Assembly: GCA_016490735.1 (NCBI GenBank)
Contig: JAEMWC010000974.1
Span: 115,001 to 179,000, forward strand
DNA from: Pachyseris speciosa
Lineage: Eukaryota > Cnidaria > Anthozoa > Scleractinia > Pachyseridae
Reading direction: 5' to 3'
Length of the DNA: 64,000 nt
Shown: positions 10,920-22,379 of the stretch, piece after piece
Position numbering within the stretch: the stretch's first letter is position 1
Layout of the letters: every line of letters begins with the position of its first letter
Notes under the pieces: generated by a model
Seen by the model: only the letters and a program-made list of their open reading frames with translations
What the model was told of the DNA's origin: nothing
The model's database searches: none
Program-made: the position numbers and the translations under genes

Positions 10920-11300
10920 GGGTCAATTTCTGCTGGGTATGTACAGCTGGCCTCTCAGAGCCCCTACCCCGTTATAGTCTATTCCTTGGCCGATTAAAGA
11001 CCCCATCTTAGTCACCTTTGGGCAAATGTAATTTTCTTGATCCCAACTTAGTCACTTTCTGTTTATGCATCTACCTTATAACGCTTTTTAAGTAGGTCAT
11101 CCTAAAATAAATTGACATATTTGGTAACGTGAATGGAGGACAATTTACTTTTCCGCTACAGTGGAAATAATTTGTACATTTACCCCCAAATTCCCGAAAA
11201 TGTGCGAGCCCATTCTAGTAACTCTATTGAAAATGCAACCCCATTATAGTTCATCCAGTCGTGAAAATGCGACCCCATCCAGTGGCACATCCCCATTAAC
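10920..11300. other. Copy-1-specific segment replacing the recombinase C-terminus
   Basis: No match in copy 2 between 34980 and 35905. It contains repeated phrases such as GACCCCAT and 'cccattatag' that look like a dispersed repeat. There are no clear termini and no coding sequence. Confidence 0.4.
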
Positions 11301-11559
11301 CTTTTACTAGGAAGTGTCTCCGCCGCCCCTCCCCCCTCGATTAATCCTGGCTGAATCGATTCAGAGGCCGAACTTTATTCGGCCGAAACACGAAGTACAC
11401 ATGTCCCCTTCGTTGAGTTTGGCCCGCCAAGCCGCAATTTTTTCTTCTGCAACACTCCTTTGCGCATGCTCTCATGTGAAAAACAACATGAAAAATACAT
11501 TAACTCTTCCTCTAGCGGAGATTTGGTCACCTTTTCTTTTTGCAATTTCCGGACGGTAG

Positions 11560-12590
11560 GAGGTCAAATCGACCTGGCTACTCCACATAACAGGTTACCA
11601 CGTAAATTTCGCTGGTCCGCAAGGCTTTCTGTAAACGCTGGTAGAGAGGTATCCATCCGAATCCTTAATGAACAACGTATCAAGGAAGGGAATTGAGTTG
11701 TCATTCTAAGTTTCCATTGTGTAACGGATCGTCGGCTGTTGACTATTGAGGTGTTGTAAGAAAGAATCAACTTTGTCACGATTCAAGATGGTAAAGGTGT
11801 TATCCACATAGCGTTTCCAGATCTTTGGTGTACAGGGCGTGGATTTCAAAGCTTGCTCCTCAAAACCCTCCATGTAGAGGTTAGCTATCACTACGAATAC
11901 CGGGCCACCCATGGTTGCTCTTTCTTGCGGTTCGTAAATCATTCCATCATGCAGGAAGTATGTGGACCTTCGAACGAAACTCAAGAGGTCTGCAATCTGA
12001 GTAGGTGTTGGTTGGCAGGGCACGGGTCAGCTTCTAGTTTTCGCAGTGCAGTCTGTAATGCTCCTTCGATTGGAACGTTCGTGATCAGAGACTCTACGTC
12101 GAAAGATACCATGACCTCGTTTTCTATTACCCTTTCACCGTTCACAATGGACACAAAATGAGTTGAGTTGTCAACTGTGTACTCGAGTTCCCTGTTAGGG
12201 GAGATAATACATCGGCTAGGTAGGAAGGCTGATCATACGCAAAGACTATAGGTCTCAGTGGTGTGTTGGCCTTGTGTATCTTGGGAAGGCCATAAATTCT
12301 AGGGGGTTACTTATGCTTGGGCCTGATCTTGTTATACACAGAATCTGTCAGGTGTCCACCTCGCTTCAGGCTAAAAAACTTTTCAGTCAAATTTCGGCAT
12401 AAGCGGTCCGTTGGGTCCTTCTTAAGAAGTAAGTATGGACCATTCTCAATCAGTGCCTTCATTTTATCATGATACGTGTTCTTATCTAGCACTATACTGG
12501 CACGACCTTTATCTGCTGGGAAAATCATGATGGAGTCATCCTCTTTCAAATCTTTTCAGTACATGTCGCATCTCCCTCTTTATCAGTTGC
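11560..12590 (-). pseudogene. Penelope-like reverse transcriptase, copy 1
   Basis: On the minus strand the gene order is N-terminal RT region (12549-12307; SIMIFPADKGRASIVLD motif, typical of PLE RT), then a palm region (12023-11706) with a GPVFVVIANLY motif and an intact YVDN/TFTILN box where YVDD is usual. Frame changes and an in-frame stop separate the parts, and the final catalytic aspartate is changed to asparagine. It aligns with 36120-37225. No GIY-YIG domain is attached. Confidence 0.75.
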
Positions 12591-12700
12591 ATGAAAACCA
12601 CCAGTCGCTACTGAACCCGCGATAATCCCAAATATTGCATTTCTTGTCGACCTAAATATTTTTTTTCTTAGCTTTCTATGATATATCCCGGCTTAGTCTA

Positions 12701-12801
12701 CAGTGGAACCTCGACTTTAACGGAAAAAGGAAAACGAACCCTCGATATAACGAACCAAGTTCCCCAGGCCCTTGGTACTTCGTTAAATCGAAGTTCCACT
12801 G
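12701..12801. mobile_element. pogo/Tigger-like MITE, internally deleted
   Basis: Ends CAGTGGAACCTCGACTTTAA and its complement are flanked by TA at 12699-12700 and 12802-12803. Orthologous to 38448-38618 but about 70 bp shorter in the middle. The terminal sequence resembles pogo/Tigger-type transposons, which also use TA targets. Confidence 0.75.
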
Positions 12802-13225
12802 TATTGACCTGCTTTTTCAGTTACAAAACCTACTCGTATATAAGAAGGAGGTGCACGCTGGCAAAATGTTAAAAATATGGCACGACACGTTTTCCACAGA
12901 TTTTGTCCAAGGTTGTAGTTTTTGTAGCACCCTTCGTTACTGCAAATTCTCATCACTAAAACATTAGTTTCATATTTTGACTACCTTTATCTAGTTTACT
13001 GCTTTTCTTTTTCAAATAACCAGGGAGCATGAACCGAATTAACTTTAACGGAAGCAGTTTACCATTCAGTCAAAAATGTTATGAGATACGATCCCTTAAA
13101 ATGCCTTTGGAATGACAACAATAACTGTCAATAACAGCAACTAAATTTCATAAAAAGCTATAAAATGGCTTATTTGCAAAGTCCATTGTATTAAAAATCG
13201 ACGATTCATTTTTTCTTCTGCAGGG

Positions 13226-14025
13226 CTGAACTTGGCCGATTTCCCTTGATTATTGAAATAAATAAAAGAATACTTAATTACGTAACAATCTTCAAAGTAA
13301 GGCCCAAGACTCTATTGTTAAACATTCCCTTCTAACGTCAATTGATCTTCATTCTCATGGCAAACGTAGCTTTTACTCCAATCTCATAAACATTTATCAT
13401 TACTATGATCTCCCTGACTTCGATCATAGCGAATTAGATAACAGTATGATTAAGCGCCATTTGGACGGCATGAAAAAGAAATATATCGATCATTGGAAAC
13501 ATACCCTTCAGCATTCAAACAAATTAGAATTTTATAGCACTTTCAAACACAACTATGCACCCTCAATTTATTTAGATATAACCAGGAAAAACTGTATTAG
13601 AAAAACATTAGTGAAACTGAGAATTGGTAATCATAAACTTAAAATTGAAACCGGTAGGTATGATAATATCCCTAGATGTGAAAGACTTTGCAGTCTTTGT
13701 GCTATGAATGAGATTGAAGATGAAACCCACTTTCTGTTTCGTTGTCCAAAGTATTCATCAATCAGAAATGCCTTTTATGATGAAATAGTTAATAGGATAC
13801 CGAATATTAAGCTGTTACCATTTGCTGATTTAAATTGTGGAATTAATGAACTGTGATGATAATATTATTAATATGACGTTTGTTAAGTTTATTTCCGCGT
13901 GTTTTGATTTATCAAACAATCTGTTGTCAAACTAGTGTAGTTAAATTCTTATCGCCTGCTTTCGCAATGCTGTAATGTTTTACGGTCATGCAAATAAAGC
14001 TTGTTGTTGTTGTTGTTGTTTTGTT
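13226..14025 (+). pseudogene. LINE ORF2 C-terminal fragment with 3' tail
   Basis: The coding part runs to the stop at 13856. It begins with ELGRFPLIIEINKRILNY, then after frame breaks continues through an open 136-codon stretch. That stretch ends in a CERLCSLC..HFLFRC cysteine/histidine motif typical of the C-terminal region of many non-LTR retrotransposon ORF2 proteins. The 3' untranslated part ends ATGCAAATAAAGC followed by (TTG)n. Copy 2 (near 39032) has the uninterrupted site, so this 5'-truncated insertion occurred after copies 1 and 2 separated. Confidence 0.8.
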
Positions 14026-14090
14026 GTGTTTCTTCATACGTGCCTCACACTAAAACAAACAAAATGACATCCTCGTAAAAAGTGGAGAGA

Positions 14091-14974
14091 CTAAACTGAA
14101 CCCCCCTCCTCCCACCCGAGGGCCCCACGGGTTCGCCGTCCCTGATAAGATTGATATTGTCAGGCCAGAACTGTGACTTAATGCAACAAACTATTTTCAA
14201 GGCTCCTCTCATTTCAATCGCGTCTATCGCTTTCCTTTTGTTTGAAGGTAAAGATGGAATAAAGTTGATATCGTCATCTTTTTATTTTGTTACGTTTGAC
14301 CGTGGTTAACATGCCAGGGTGGTTCTCTCTCGCAAATGCAATGGAGATACCTCTCTCTCTGCCATGCCTGATATAGGCGTAATGGGTTACCAAAGTAACA
14401 ATATCCTCTGAACCTGTTAAGGTGCTATGGTACCCTAGACTAATTTTTCTCCAAAATCGGCAAACTCATGCAGAAGAAACCATCACCATGCAACGCATTG
14501 CCATGAATGATGACAAACACAATGATGTTCGAGTCTCTTGTTGCCATGGTAACAGAACAAGCTTTTGTCAGATGTCTTCAATAGTGCTTCCTTGGTGACA
14601 ATAAAAGAGCAAAAGTACTTAGTCAGTGAGGCAAGAAACAATTTTTTTCACAAATTATCCTTGTATTCATCTGTGATAAGAACCTAAACTTGTTGTTTGA
14701 CTCTTGGTATTTGCACTTTGCCCCAAATGGGTATTTTCTGCCTATACCTACCATCAATCTTTCAAATGTCATGAAAGAACTGAATTCAACAGATTGGCTT
14801 TATTTTTGTTTCATTGCATAGAAGGTTTGTCTACCTCAAATTTGATCTTTAAAAAGCTGGTAAAAGTAAAATCATGGAAAGTAAATAATTGTTTTCATCT
14901 AGAAATTCCATGCCAGTTTCAAATCTCAAACCTGCATAGGGTCACGAAAAAAATTGCTGTGGTCAGATTTTGCC
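14091..14974. other. Spacer between duplication copies 1 and 2
   Basis: No match to the corresponding interval before copy 3, which is filled by retroelements. The longest open frame (14704-15018, plus) shows no recognisable domain, and its part inside copy 2 is not open in copy 3. I see no RNA gene or inverted-end element. Confidence 0.4.
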
Positions 14975-15422
14975 ATCTTTTCCAACAATATCAGTGTAAA
15001 AGTGTTTGTTTCACGTGAAGCAAAGGGAACAAAATCAAACAGGCATGACAGTGCACTTCTCCAGCAAATTCATAGCATAGAGATGGGGTGTAAAACAATA
15101 TATCAGCTCAAAACTAGTGCAAAAATCAAATGAAAATCTTACCTCGCAAACGAGCAGTCTGGACAAATCTTTTTTCAACTCAATCCCTTATTCAGAGAGT
15201 AAACATTAGAAAACAGCTTTTCTGTTTCAACTTAGCGAGGAAGTTTGGGGGAAAAAAGGCAAACAAGAGCTCTCTCAGCTCCCTTTTTATCAGCAACCTC
15301 AACCAAGCAGCCAAACAGCAAGAAACTGATCCCGCTGCATCCTGGGAGATTCCACATATCTTTGAGCGGGAAAGGCTCCTCCAAAACAATTTACCATTTT
15401 CTGACCAAGTCTTAGACCAGGG

Positions 15423-16407
15423 TTCAATCCTGCACCAAAAGTTGTTCGGGCAACTTCAGCATTCAATGAAACTTCCGCCAATGAAGATTGGAGCCCTGTG
15501 AGACAAGGCACCTCTGCTTTTAGGCCCCTTCTCCACGAACAACAAACTGTCAGCAGACTGAGGCGAGCGTGCGAAGAAAGTTTGTTGTATTCGCAGTACC
15601 AATAAGCGGTTCTCTGGAACTGGCAAGGTTTAAGCCTTCTCAGCCATGGATGATGAGCTCCGGCACCAGTAATTGACCCAAAAAAGAGATTAAAAAGAAA
15701 TCAGTCACAGAGCGGGCTTAGCTCTAGTGCAACTGATTTATTTTCAAATGACTTCAAAGACATGCAAATACAAAAAAATTAATCTCATTTTAGTTAGTGA
15801 TTCTTGTTTTAGCTGTTAGTGTCTGGGTTCTGTTTTAATTTCTATTGTTCATGTATGGTTCGTGAAATAATCTCAACCAAGAGCTATAATATTATGGCCC
15901 TTTTCAACTCATCTGTTAGAGTGGTTTTCAATTGAGTATCCGGAAAGTTATTTTCGTTTGCTTTGTTTTTGTTTTACGTCGCACTGTCATTGGCTGGCAA
16001 AACTCGTGCCACTTTCTCAACCAATGAGAACGGCAAAACCAAAACCAATCGTGCCTTGCGCGCGCAATTTGCCGCGCTTGGCGTCGACATTGCTATTGTT
16101 TGAATACCTGATTGGTTTATTGCTTCATTTGCGTCTGCACTCAATTGAAAACCATACTAAAATAGAAACAAAGTGTTCGGTTGCCTGATGTTTCTTGAGT
16201 GTGCCACAAAGACTGTTTTCAAAAAAAAAGAAAATAATAATAATAATAATAATAAAATAAAATAAAATTCCGGAATGTGACTTTCTGGGACAGGGTCGTT
16301 GGGACCGGGGAAAATTTCTGGTAGAAACAAAACAACTGGAAAGGTAGTCCCGTTTTCTCGGTTGGAATTTTCCAGGCTTTGTGGCGTCCATTTAAAGACT
16401 ATATGGG
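15423..16407. other. Segment present in copy 2, absent in copy 3
   Basis: Flanks match copy 3 on both sides of 48540. The block has no conserved coding sequence. It contains the TA-flanked MITE at 15919-16157 and an (AAT)n run near 16236-16268. Whether it was inserted in copy 2 or lost from copy 3 cannot be told from these two copies. Confidence 0.6.
15919..16157. mobile_element. Tc1/mariner-type MITE, same family as 7225
   Basis: Ends GAGTGGTTTTCAATTGAGT and its imperfect complement, with TA at 15917-15918 and 16158-16159. The interior shares the 'TTGGCTGGCAAAACTCG' region and 'aaaccaaaacc' word with 7225-7506. Confidence 0.8.
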
Positions 16408-16509
16408 TAAATTTTAGACTCAGTGAATTGTGGAAATTCATTGGTCTGATTGGTACACATCAATCTCGAAAGAAATTTTCCCATTTGGAGTTTTGTTTAC
16501 CATGTACCC

Positions 16510-16619
16510 AATCTCGTATCCAGAGTCCTCGGGCTGTTTGGTCAGCGGGTGGACTCCCGGAGAGACGTCCTGGCGACTAACCGCTGACCAAAGAGCCTGA
16601 GGACTATGGGTACGAGATT
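16510..16619. mobile_element. Foldback hairpin element, copy 2
   Basis: Arms of about 38 bp starting AATCTCGTATCCAGAGTCCT fold onto the sequence ending at 16619, around a loop rich in CCCGGAGAGACGTCC. The orthologous hairpin is 48634-48743, so insertion predates the copy 2/3 split. Confidence 0.75.
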
Positions 16620-18087
16620 TCCATTTACCCAAACCGTGGACGGACTGGTTGTCCATGTAAATTGCAACCGAGAAGCCCATTTTCCCCAGGAGTATTAACC
16701 TTAATTTAAAATTCTACCTCTCTGGGCGCGTACCATGAAAGGTTTTTGAGTAACTTTAGCGAAACTTACGAGATTGTGAATGTTTTAATGACCTTTAAAA
16801 TGACATGAATTCTATTTGCGGGTAACGATCGATACTGCTTATCGTTGCCTTTTACAGACGTTCGCTGCCGGTCGTTTAGATTTAGTGCAAAGGAAAAAAA
16901 AAACATTTAAAGTTGAACTTAGATTAATTTCTCCCTTTCTACTTAATCGGCGCTCAAAAGCTCACTTGTTTTAAAGTAAGCCGCATTTTTAAAACGCTGT
17001 TGTAATTTAGTTTGCTGGCCTATCTCTCTACCCATGTAATGTACTTTGATGTAGAAATGTTTGTAAATAGTGCAAACAACAAACTGAAACTGAAACTAAA
17101 CTGAAACTGTTGGCCAATAATTACCGATGGGCGATTATTTATTATATAATAAGGTGAATAGTTCGCGCGTTGTGATTGGTGCTTAGCCATGATCTATTAG
17201 AGGACAGATGCACAGATTACGTCATCACTGCAACTATTTTTCCAGAAATGTGAAAATAAACAAGTTTTTCGCTTGCATTTTGTTTCTTTATTATATAAAA
17301 CAAAGAAGTGACACACGAGCCGCAGGCGAGTGTGTCACTGATGTTTTTACCACATTTTGACGTCTTCTGTGATCTATTACTGAACAGACGTACGGCAACG
17401 TGGAATCTATTTGTTAAATTGAAACAGTTCCGGGTGGCTGATTACACCGCCCTCTTTCCTTTCATTTTCAACCTCTCCGTTTTACCGATACCTCTTCCCG
17501 ACATTTAGCGGTTGACACAAGTGGAGTCGTCGAGAGCATGAATATAACTGATGTTTATTTCCATTTACCTTCCATATATTTATTCTCTGTTGTACAGGGT
17601 AACACTCGTCACGCAACTCCTCTCCACACGAAGAGACATTGCGTGACAAGGAGGATTATTGTGGATTTTAAACTGTCATTAAAGAAATATGGAAAAAATG
17701 TTTTTTTTCTGTTTGCCGTCCATTTTTAAACTAATAATTCTCAATTTATCCTTCTGAAAAATGTCTAAGCCGATGATCACACCTTATTAACAAGAGCGCG
17801 GGCTCATATCTCCCGATACAGTGGCGAGCCTCGAGAAAGAACGATCTTGGCTGACCGACATGATTTCTTTCTCATTCTTTCGGACTGGAACTATCTGCTT
17901 TCCAACAACAGAGGAATTGGATAATCAAGACTAAAAAGAAGTCCACACTTTTCTTGCAGTATAATAGAGTGCTTCTTTTAGCCATTGGCACTCCTGTACA
18001 TGCTTTCTATAATCAGTTGACACCATTTCTTTTGACCACTTACATGGTAATTCTAGCTTCAAAATCGTAGGAAACGAGAGGCGAAAC
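16620..18087. other. Non-coding duplicated sequence with a 40-bp hairpin
   Basis: It aligns with 48744-50270. Near 17305-17345 lies a short palindrome (AGTGACACAC...GTGTGTCACT). In copy 3 the same site sits in a much larger palindrome with the centre inverted. There is no supported gene. Confidence 0.5.
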
Positions 18088-18875
18088 CAGTGGCGGATCC
18101 AGGGGAGGGTCGGTGGGGTCCGGAGCCCCCCTTCCTCAGTCGAATTTTTTTTCTACTATGACTTGTTTGACGCTGAAATTCTCGCATCGACAGGATCGGC
18201 TATTATTACTCAACTGGTTGACTTGTTTTTTGACGGAAAACCATTGTATTTTGCCGCTAATCTAAATTCCAGGCATATTTCCACAATGAAATGTTATTTT
18301 TGGTGGCACCCTCTGATGGTCAATCACCTCTGCTCCCAAAGCAGTTTTGTCCAAACAGCGTTAAACACGAGATCGTCTCCTTGAATTGATTTAGGAACAA
18401 GGACGGTGATGGCAACGAAAATGTCATTTCAAAATATATCTTCTCGTTATTGTAGCACTTGTGCGATTATTCCAATTTGTTCAACTTGTAAAATGTCGGC
18501 GAACTATCCAGGAACTAAACTTCTGTGAACGGCGTTAAAGTAAAGTTGATTATAAAAAAAGAAAAATTTGCTATCATGTGCTCGCGTTCTCGCCAAAACC
18601 TAAAATTTGGTCAATTCACGATGCTCTTTTGCAGAGGACGACATAGAAAAATATATAACGCACGTGCAAAGCGATTGTTTTTGCTCATTAAACCTATTGT
18701 TTTGTGACGTTCCCGTCCTCGTTTCTGAAATTCCCTTTTTTAACGGCGGCTGGAGGAAGGGGGGAGGGGTGGGTGGGGGTGTTGGGAGAGTGACGGAGGT
18801 ACCAGGAGAAGTAATGTGAAGCAACTCTGGACCCCCCCCCCCCCCTCCGATCAAAAATTCCTGGATCCACCCCTG
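18088..18875. mobile_element. Non-autonomous DNA transposon with 5-bp duplication, copy 2
   Basis: Terminal inverted repeats CAGTGGCGGATCCAGG (left) and CAGGGGTGGATCCAGG (read from the right) match at 14 of 16 positions. Both ends are flanked directly by GAAAC (18083-18087 and 18876-18880). The 788-bp interior has no conserved transposase and includes a C-rich run near 18830. Terminal CAG-GGG ends recall hAT elements, but the 5-bp duplication does not fit the usual 8 bp, so the superfamily is left open. Confidence 0.75.
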
Positions 18876-19990
18876 GAAACCCTCCTTGCACCTAATGATA
18901 ATATAACTCGGAATAAGCTATTCACTGCTACATCTATAACATCCAACAACTACATCCTAGTAAATAACCTCTACAAAAGTCTTTCTATACAGCTCATTAA
19001 CTAAAAATGGTTCAGTTGTACGTCGCGCACTGATTATAATTTTTACTCGGGGCACATTAAAGGGACCTTTTAAATCACTTCAAGTCATCATTTAAAGCTC
19101 CATATGACAGCCTTCCAATTTATGAACTTGTGAAAATCAACTTTGAAGCGCGAAAGGTGGTTTCACTTTTTTCGACTGCATGCGAATGAAAGACCAAATC
19201 AAAGCTTACTTGCGTTTTCTTGTGGTGTTGTTTGTTTAGTAGTCTTTCGGTGGTGTGGTATTCATGTGGACCATTACCGCGGCAGTATGCGCACGAGACC
19301 CTAACTTGTGAGATTCAATTAACGTTACTGAATACCAGTTGAACAGTAGTACTGGTTTGTCATACTGCACATGAACGATTGGAAAAATTACAGGATTTGA
19401 TGCCACCCCCCAACCCAAACTCCGTCAGGTACTGTATATTATTACACTGTACAAAGCGATTCTACTTTTGCATAATAACACTTCTTTTTAATGTAGGAAA
19501 TTAACGCTACGCTAATGGAGGTATTTGGAATAAATGCGACTGAAATTAAAGAAAATCGAGGGGAATTTAGTTTGAAATGAAGGAAATTAATGCTAATTAT
19601 AATGCTCGATTTCTGGATAAAGAAAACTGACACGAGCGTAGAGGTCTAGTTTCTGTCAAAAATGGAAAACGTGGAACAGTTATTATAGCTATTTCTATCA
19701 ACCTATACGTATAGTGAGTGGACTGACGAGCAGGCGTCGACCAAAAACTTCTTGAGGGATGTAATAGCCAACACTATTTCAGTTTTGTTAAACTGGCTGC
19801 CTTCCCTTTTTAACTTTATGGTTATTTCAGGTAGCCAGTCCCCTCTTTTTCTTTTTATTTAAACGATTTTATGTCCGTAATGTCACTAAATGGGGGAAAT
19901 AAAGCATGTTGTTGTTGTATCTAAGTGGACACCAATGACCATGCATGGAGACTTGCAACAGCTTTTCACTTAAGTACCGTTCAAGAGATT
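18876..19990. other. Non-coding duplicated sequence; LINE-like 3' tail near 19790-19918
   Basis: It aligns with 51055-52190. The end of this interval (about 19790-19918) reads like a non-LTR retrotransposon 3' end: a pyrimidine-rich stretch, AAATAAAGC, then (TTG)n. Nothing else is supported. Confidence 0.4.
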
Positions 19991-19998
19991 GTAGTAGA

Positions 19999-20286
19999 AT
20001 GGCTGACTCTTAATTACGCCCGGCATGGAAAAACTATAGATACCCGTTTAAGAAAACGGCGTCCGTAAAGTTGACTGCACTTAGAGGTAGAGATGTGCCA
20101 AACAAAGAGAACTGGTGTTCAAAGTTTGAATCGTTCGTTCTTTGCAAAGCATTGATGAGAAAAGACTACAATGCAAGGCGCGAAAGGGAAAGTTCACTCT
20201 ACTTAGGCCACGTAGGAGCGTTAGTTTCCAATAAAATGGTACGCGGATGCAAAATAAAATTTTGCAAGCCTTCCCTACTTAAATGA
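19999..20286 (+). pseudogene. Unidentified small open frame, interrupted in copy 2
   Basis: The counterpart at 52206-52499 is open for 97 codons. Here the fifth codon is TAA instead of TAC, and six bases are missing near 20066 without changing frame. I recognise no domain; the product would be basic and rich in Arg/Lys. Either it was never a gene or it has been lost in this copy. Confidence 0.25.
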
Positions 20287-20407
20287 CAGCTTCTGAGCAT
20301 AATACTTCCCCATTGCAAAATTCGCTTTTCATTACTCACGAATGGATCTGCTAAAAACTCAGCACTCGGCACTGGATTATACGAATATATATCTACACCT
20401 TTACTGT

Positions 20408-21453
20408 CTAGTGTTCCTGTAACTGTTGTAAGTGATATGATGTATGATGAACAGGCGGAAGTGGATTCTGATGATGCATCTGCATGGCAGGAAGTGATGG
20501 ATCAACAGCGGGGGGCTGCGGGGGATGTTGCTGCGGCGGCAACTGTCGAGGGGGTGGTTGCGTTGCCTGCTGAAGTCTCTTTGTCAAGTCGTCTATTCTT
20601 AAATCCTTTATGTGCAGCAAGTGCTCGAGTCTTCGAATTTTGACATTTAGAATCTGCGGAGGACAAAAAGGTTAGGCTAAATGTGAGTGACCACTATCAC
20701 TGAGCGAATCTCAGAATTCATGAATAATTTTCGTAAAATCCAAATATAAATGACTGTACAGTGGAAGACCATTGCAGTCAAGAACGCAGCTTGAGCGCTT
20801 GCAAAAGGAAAGTTGTGAGACGAAATAAGCCTGATTTTCTTCTACGCGCTTTCTTTTCGCACCCCACGCGCGATTCTTGTAGCCATTTTAGTCAGCCGCC
20901 TTTCTTTTCTCCTTCTCTTTGGCGGCCTCTCAATCGCGCCGTTCCAACTCGCGCCCCGTGTATTACAACACAAGAGACAAAAAGCAAGCGAAATTCTCGG
21001 GGTACCTTTGCCTGTTTGGAACGAAACGCCGGAAAATTGCATTCCATTTGTCATCTCTGCCATCTCCAGTCTCTGACATATTAGGAGAATTGAGCACGAC
21101 AGTAAACTGCTGTTCCCATTACTCACCGGTTTCTTCTTGGAATGGCAAACACCCACAGTTTCTAGCCTGCGTGGCAGGTGCTAGAAAGGGAAAGGGAAGG
21201 GGGGAACGGCGCCTGCCAAACAGGCTAACAGTTTCAAAAACAGAAAGAAAAGGAGACATACCTGTATTGTTTCTTGGGAGGCGAGCAGTGCTTGCTCTTT
21301 TTCCTGCAACAGTAATCTTGTGTTTTGGGAATCAACAGCTGTGCCATTTACATCTTGGTATGACTGCGAGCGAGGAACCTTCCTGTAGCAACAATAAAGA
21401 AGAACAGCATTCAGCAAAAGCACAAAAATTGTCAGCTGTAACTTAGCATTCAC
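20408..21453 (-). CDS. Small membrane-anchored coiled-coil protein gene, copy 2
   Basis: Two minus-strand exons join in phase 0. Exon 1 is 21262-21453 (64 codons), starting MNAKLQLTIFVLLLNAVLLY and ending at a CAG|GTATGT donor. Exon 2 is 20408-20653, entered at a pyrimidine-tract CCGCAG acceptor and ending in TAG. The 145-residue product has one hydrophobic segment (about residues 5-22) followed by basic residues. A charged leucine-rich coiled coil spans about residues 42-95 and crosses the intron. The tail (about 96-145) is rich in Pro, Gln and His. The hydrophobic segment could be a signal anchor or an uncleaved signal. I do not recognise the family. The frame, splice sites and coil are conserved in copy 3. 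The intron holds a foldback MITE. Confidence 0.65.
21164..21226. mobile_element. Foldback MITE in the intron of the coiled-coil gene, copy 2
   Basis: The sequence begins AGCCTGCGTGGCAGGTGC and ends with GCGCCTGCCAAACAGGCT, forming an imperfect stem around a GGGAAAGGG-rich loop. It sits 35 bases inside the intron from the exon 1 donor. Copy 3 has it at 53383-53445. Confidence 0.6.
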
Positions 21454-22379
21454 TTGTACTGTATGTAATTGTCATGTAGACTTCCAAGCGGGCTCTCTCG
21501 GTACATACATCCACTTCCGGTCAGATTGATAAATCAGATAGCCACATAATTTCACACTAAATGAGTCCATGGTTATAAATAATGAGAAAACAAACTAACG
21601 AAAAAAACAAACAAACAACCAAACAAACACATTTCAACCTATCACGGCGAAGCAAATAAATTGACCGTTTGCATATCTTTGTTACAAACTGCTTGCTATG
21701 ACAAGCACCGCCATGCATGGGATTACTTGGGTAGGCGACTTTTTGAGAGATGTTTATAAGTGGAAAGTTTTGAATGCGATTAAGAGGAATTTGATCTGTA
21801 TGAGGGCGCTAAATAATGTTTCATGTGCGAAGTTCTCTTGTACAACGCCGGAAAATCTGCAATGATATAAAGATCTACCGTAGAGTTTCGAGAGGAAATT
21901 TGAATATTTAATTTCGACAACGAGTAGTCCGAAATGTTTCTAACGGATAGCAAAGGAAGCGGCGAAACGCGCTAGCGCGCTAAAATTGTTTTGCGGGAGG
22001 AGAAGCCAAGCGCGGGAGACAACACTTCACTTTGGAAAACACTGGGACCGAGTTGTGGCACTAGCAATTGTGGGGTTGTTTCAAGTCAAGTCAATGGCTA
22101 TTGATGTCTACAAAAGTTAAAAAGCTGAACTTAAAAACATAAACACACATAGACACACATACCAACTTCCTCTGCTCTCATATATCTTGGCTAGTTGAGG
22201 CGGGCAGAGGAAAATATAAGGTAATTCAGTAGGAAGATTTTAAGAAAAGGAAAGGAGAAGGAAAATAGATTATATAAACGATGCAAAGAGACGAACTAGA
22301 GTTATTACAATTCAACATTACAAAATTACAAGCTTATTTTACATTTCTTGTCATTTTGCTTACTTCATTAATTAAAGTA
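21454..22379. other. Upstream region of the coiled-coil gene
   Basis: It contains no recognisable gene. No TATA box stands out upstream of the start at 21453. An (AAAC)-rich run lies near 21600-21625. The region is highly similar in copy 3 up to the deletion point at 22190. Confidence 0.4.

Larger units (their letters stand above)
640..14090. repeat. Segmental duplication copy 1 (oldest, left-truncated)
   Basis: Long stretches align in order and in the same orientation with 24555-39085. Anchors include the sequence near 660 (matching 24577 and 56356), the LU exon near 3180-3440 (26966-27226), the region 9300-10600 (33000-34210) and 12660-13220 (38410-39020). Divergence from copy 2 is clearly greater than that between copies 2 and 3. 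Copy 1 has private insertions (SINEs, several MITEs, a LINE fragment at 13226) and lacks about 1.8 kb corresponding to 27370-29160. Left of about 640 the alignment is replaced by retroelement fragments. Confidence 0.85.

Noticed and set aside
15130..15501. 123-codon plus-strand open frame near the copy 2 left edge
   Set aside because: Copy 3 disrupts it, and part of it lies in the segment missing from copy 3. No domain is seen.
18694..18891. Pro/Gly-rich open frames around the C-rich run
   Set aside because: Low-complexity translation of poly-C/poly-G inside a non-autonomous transposon. It is not conserved in frame in copy 3.
20919..21446. 175-codon plus-strand open frame
   Set aside because: It lies antisense to exon 1 and the intron of the coiled-coil gene, has biased composition, and has no domain. 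The minus-strand exons explain the conservation.
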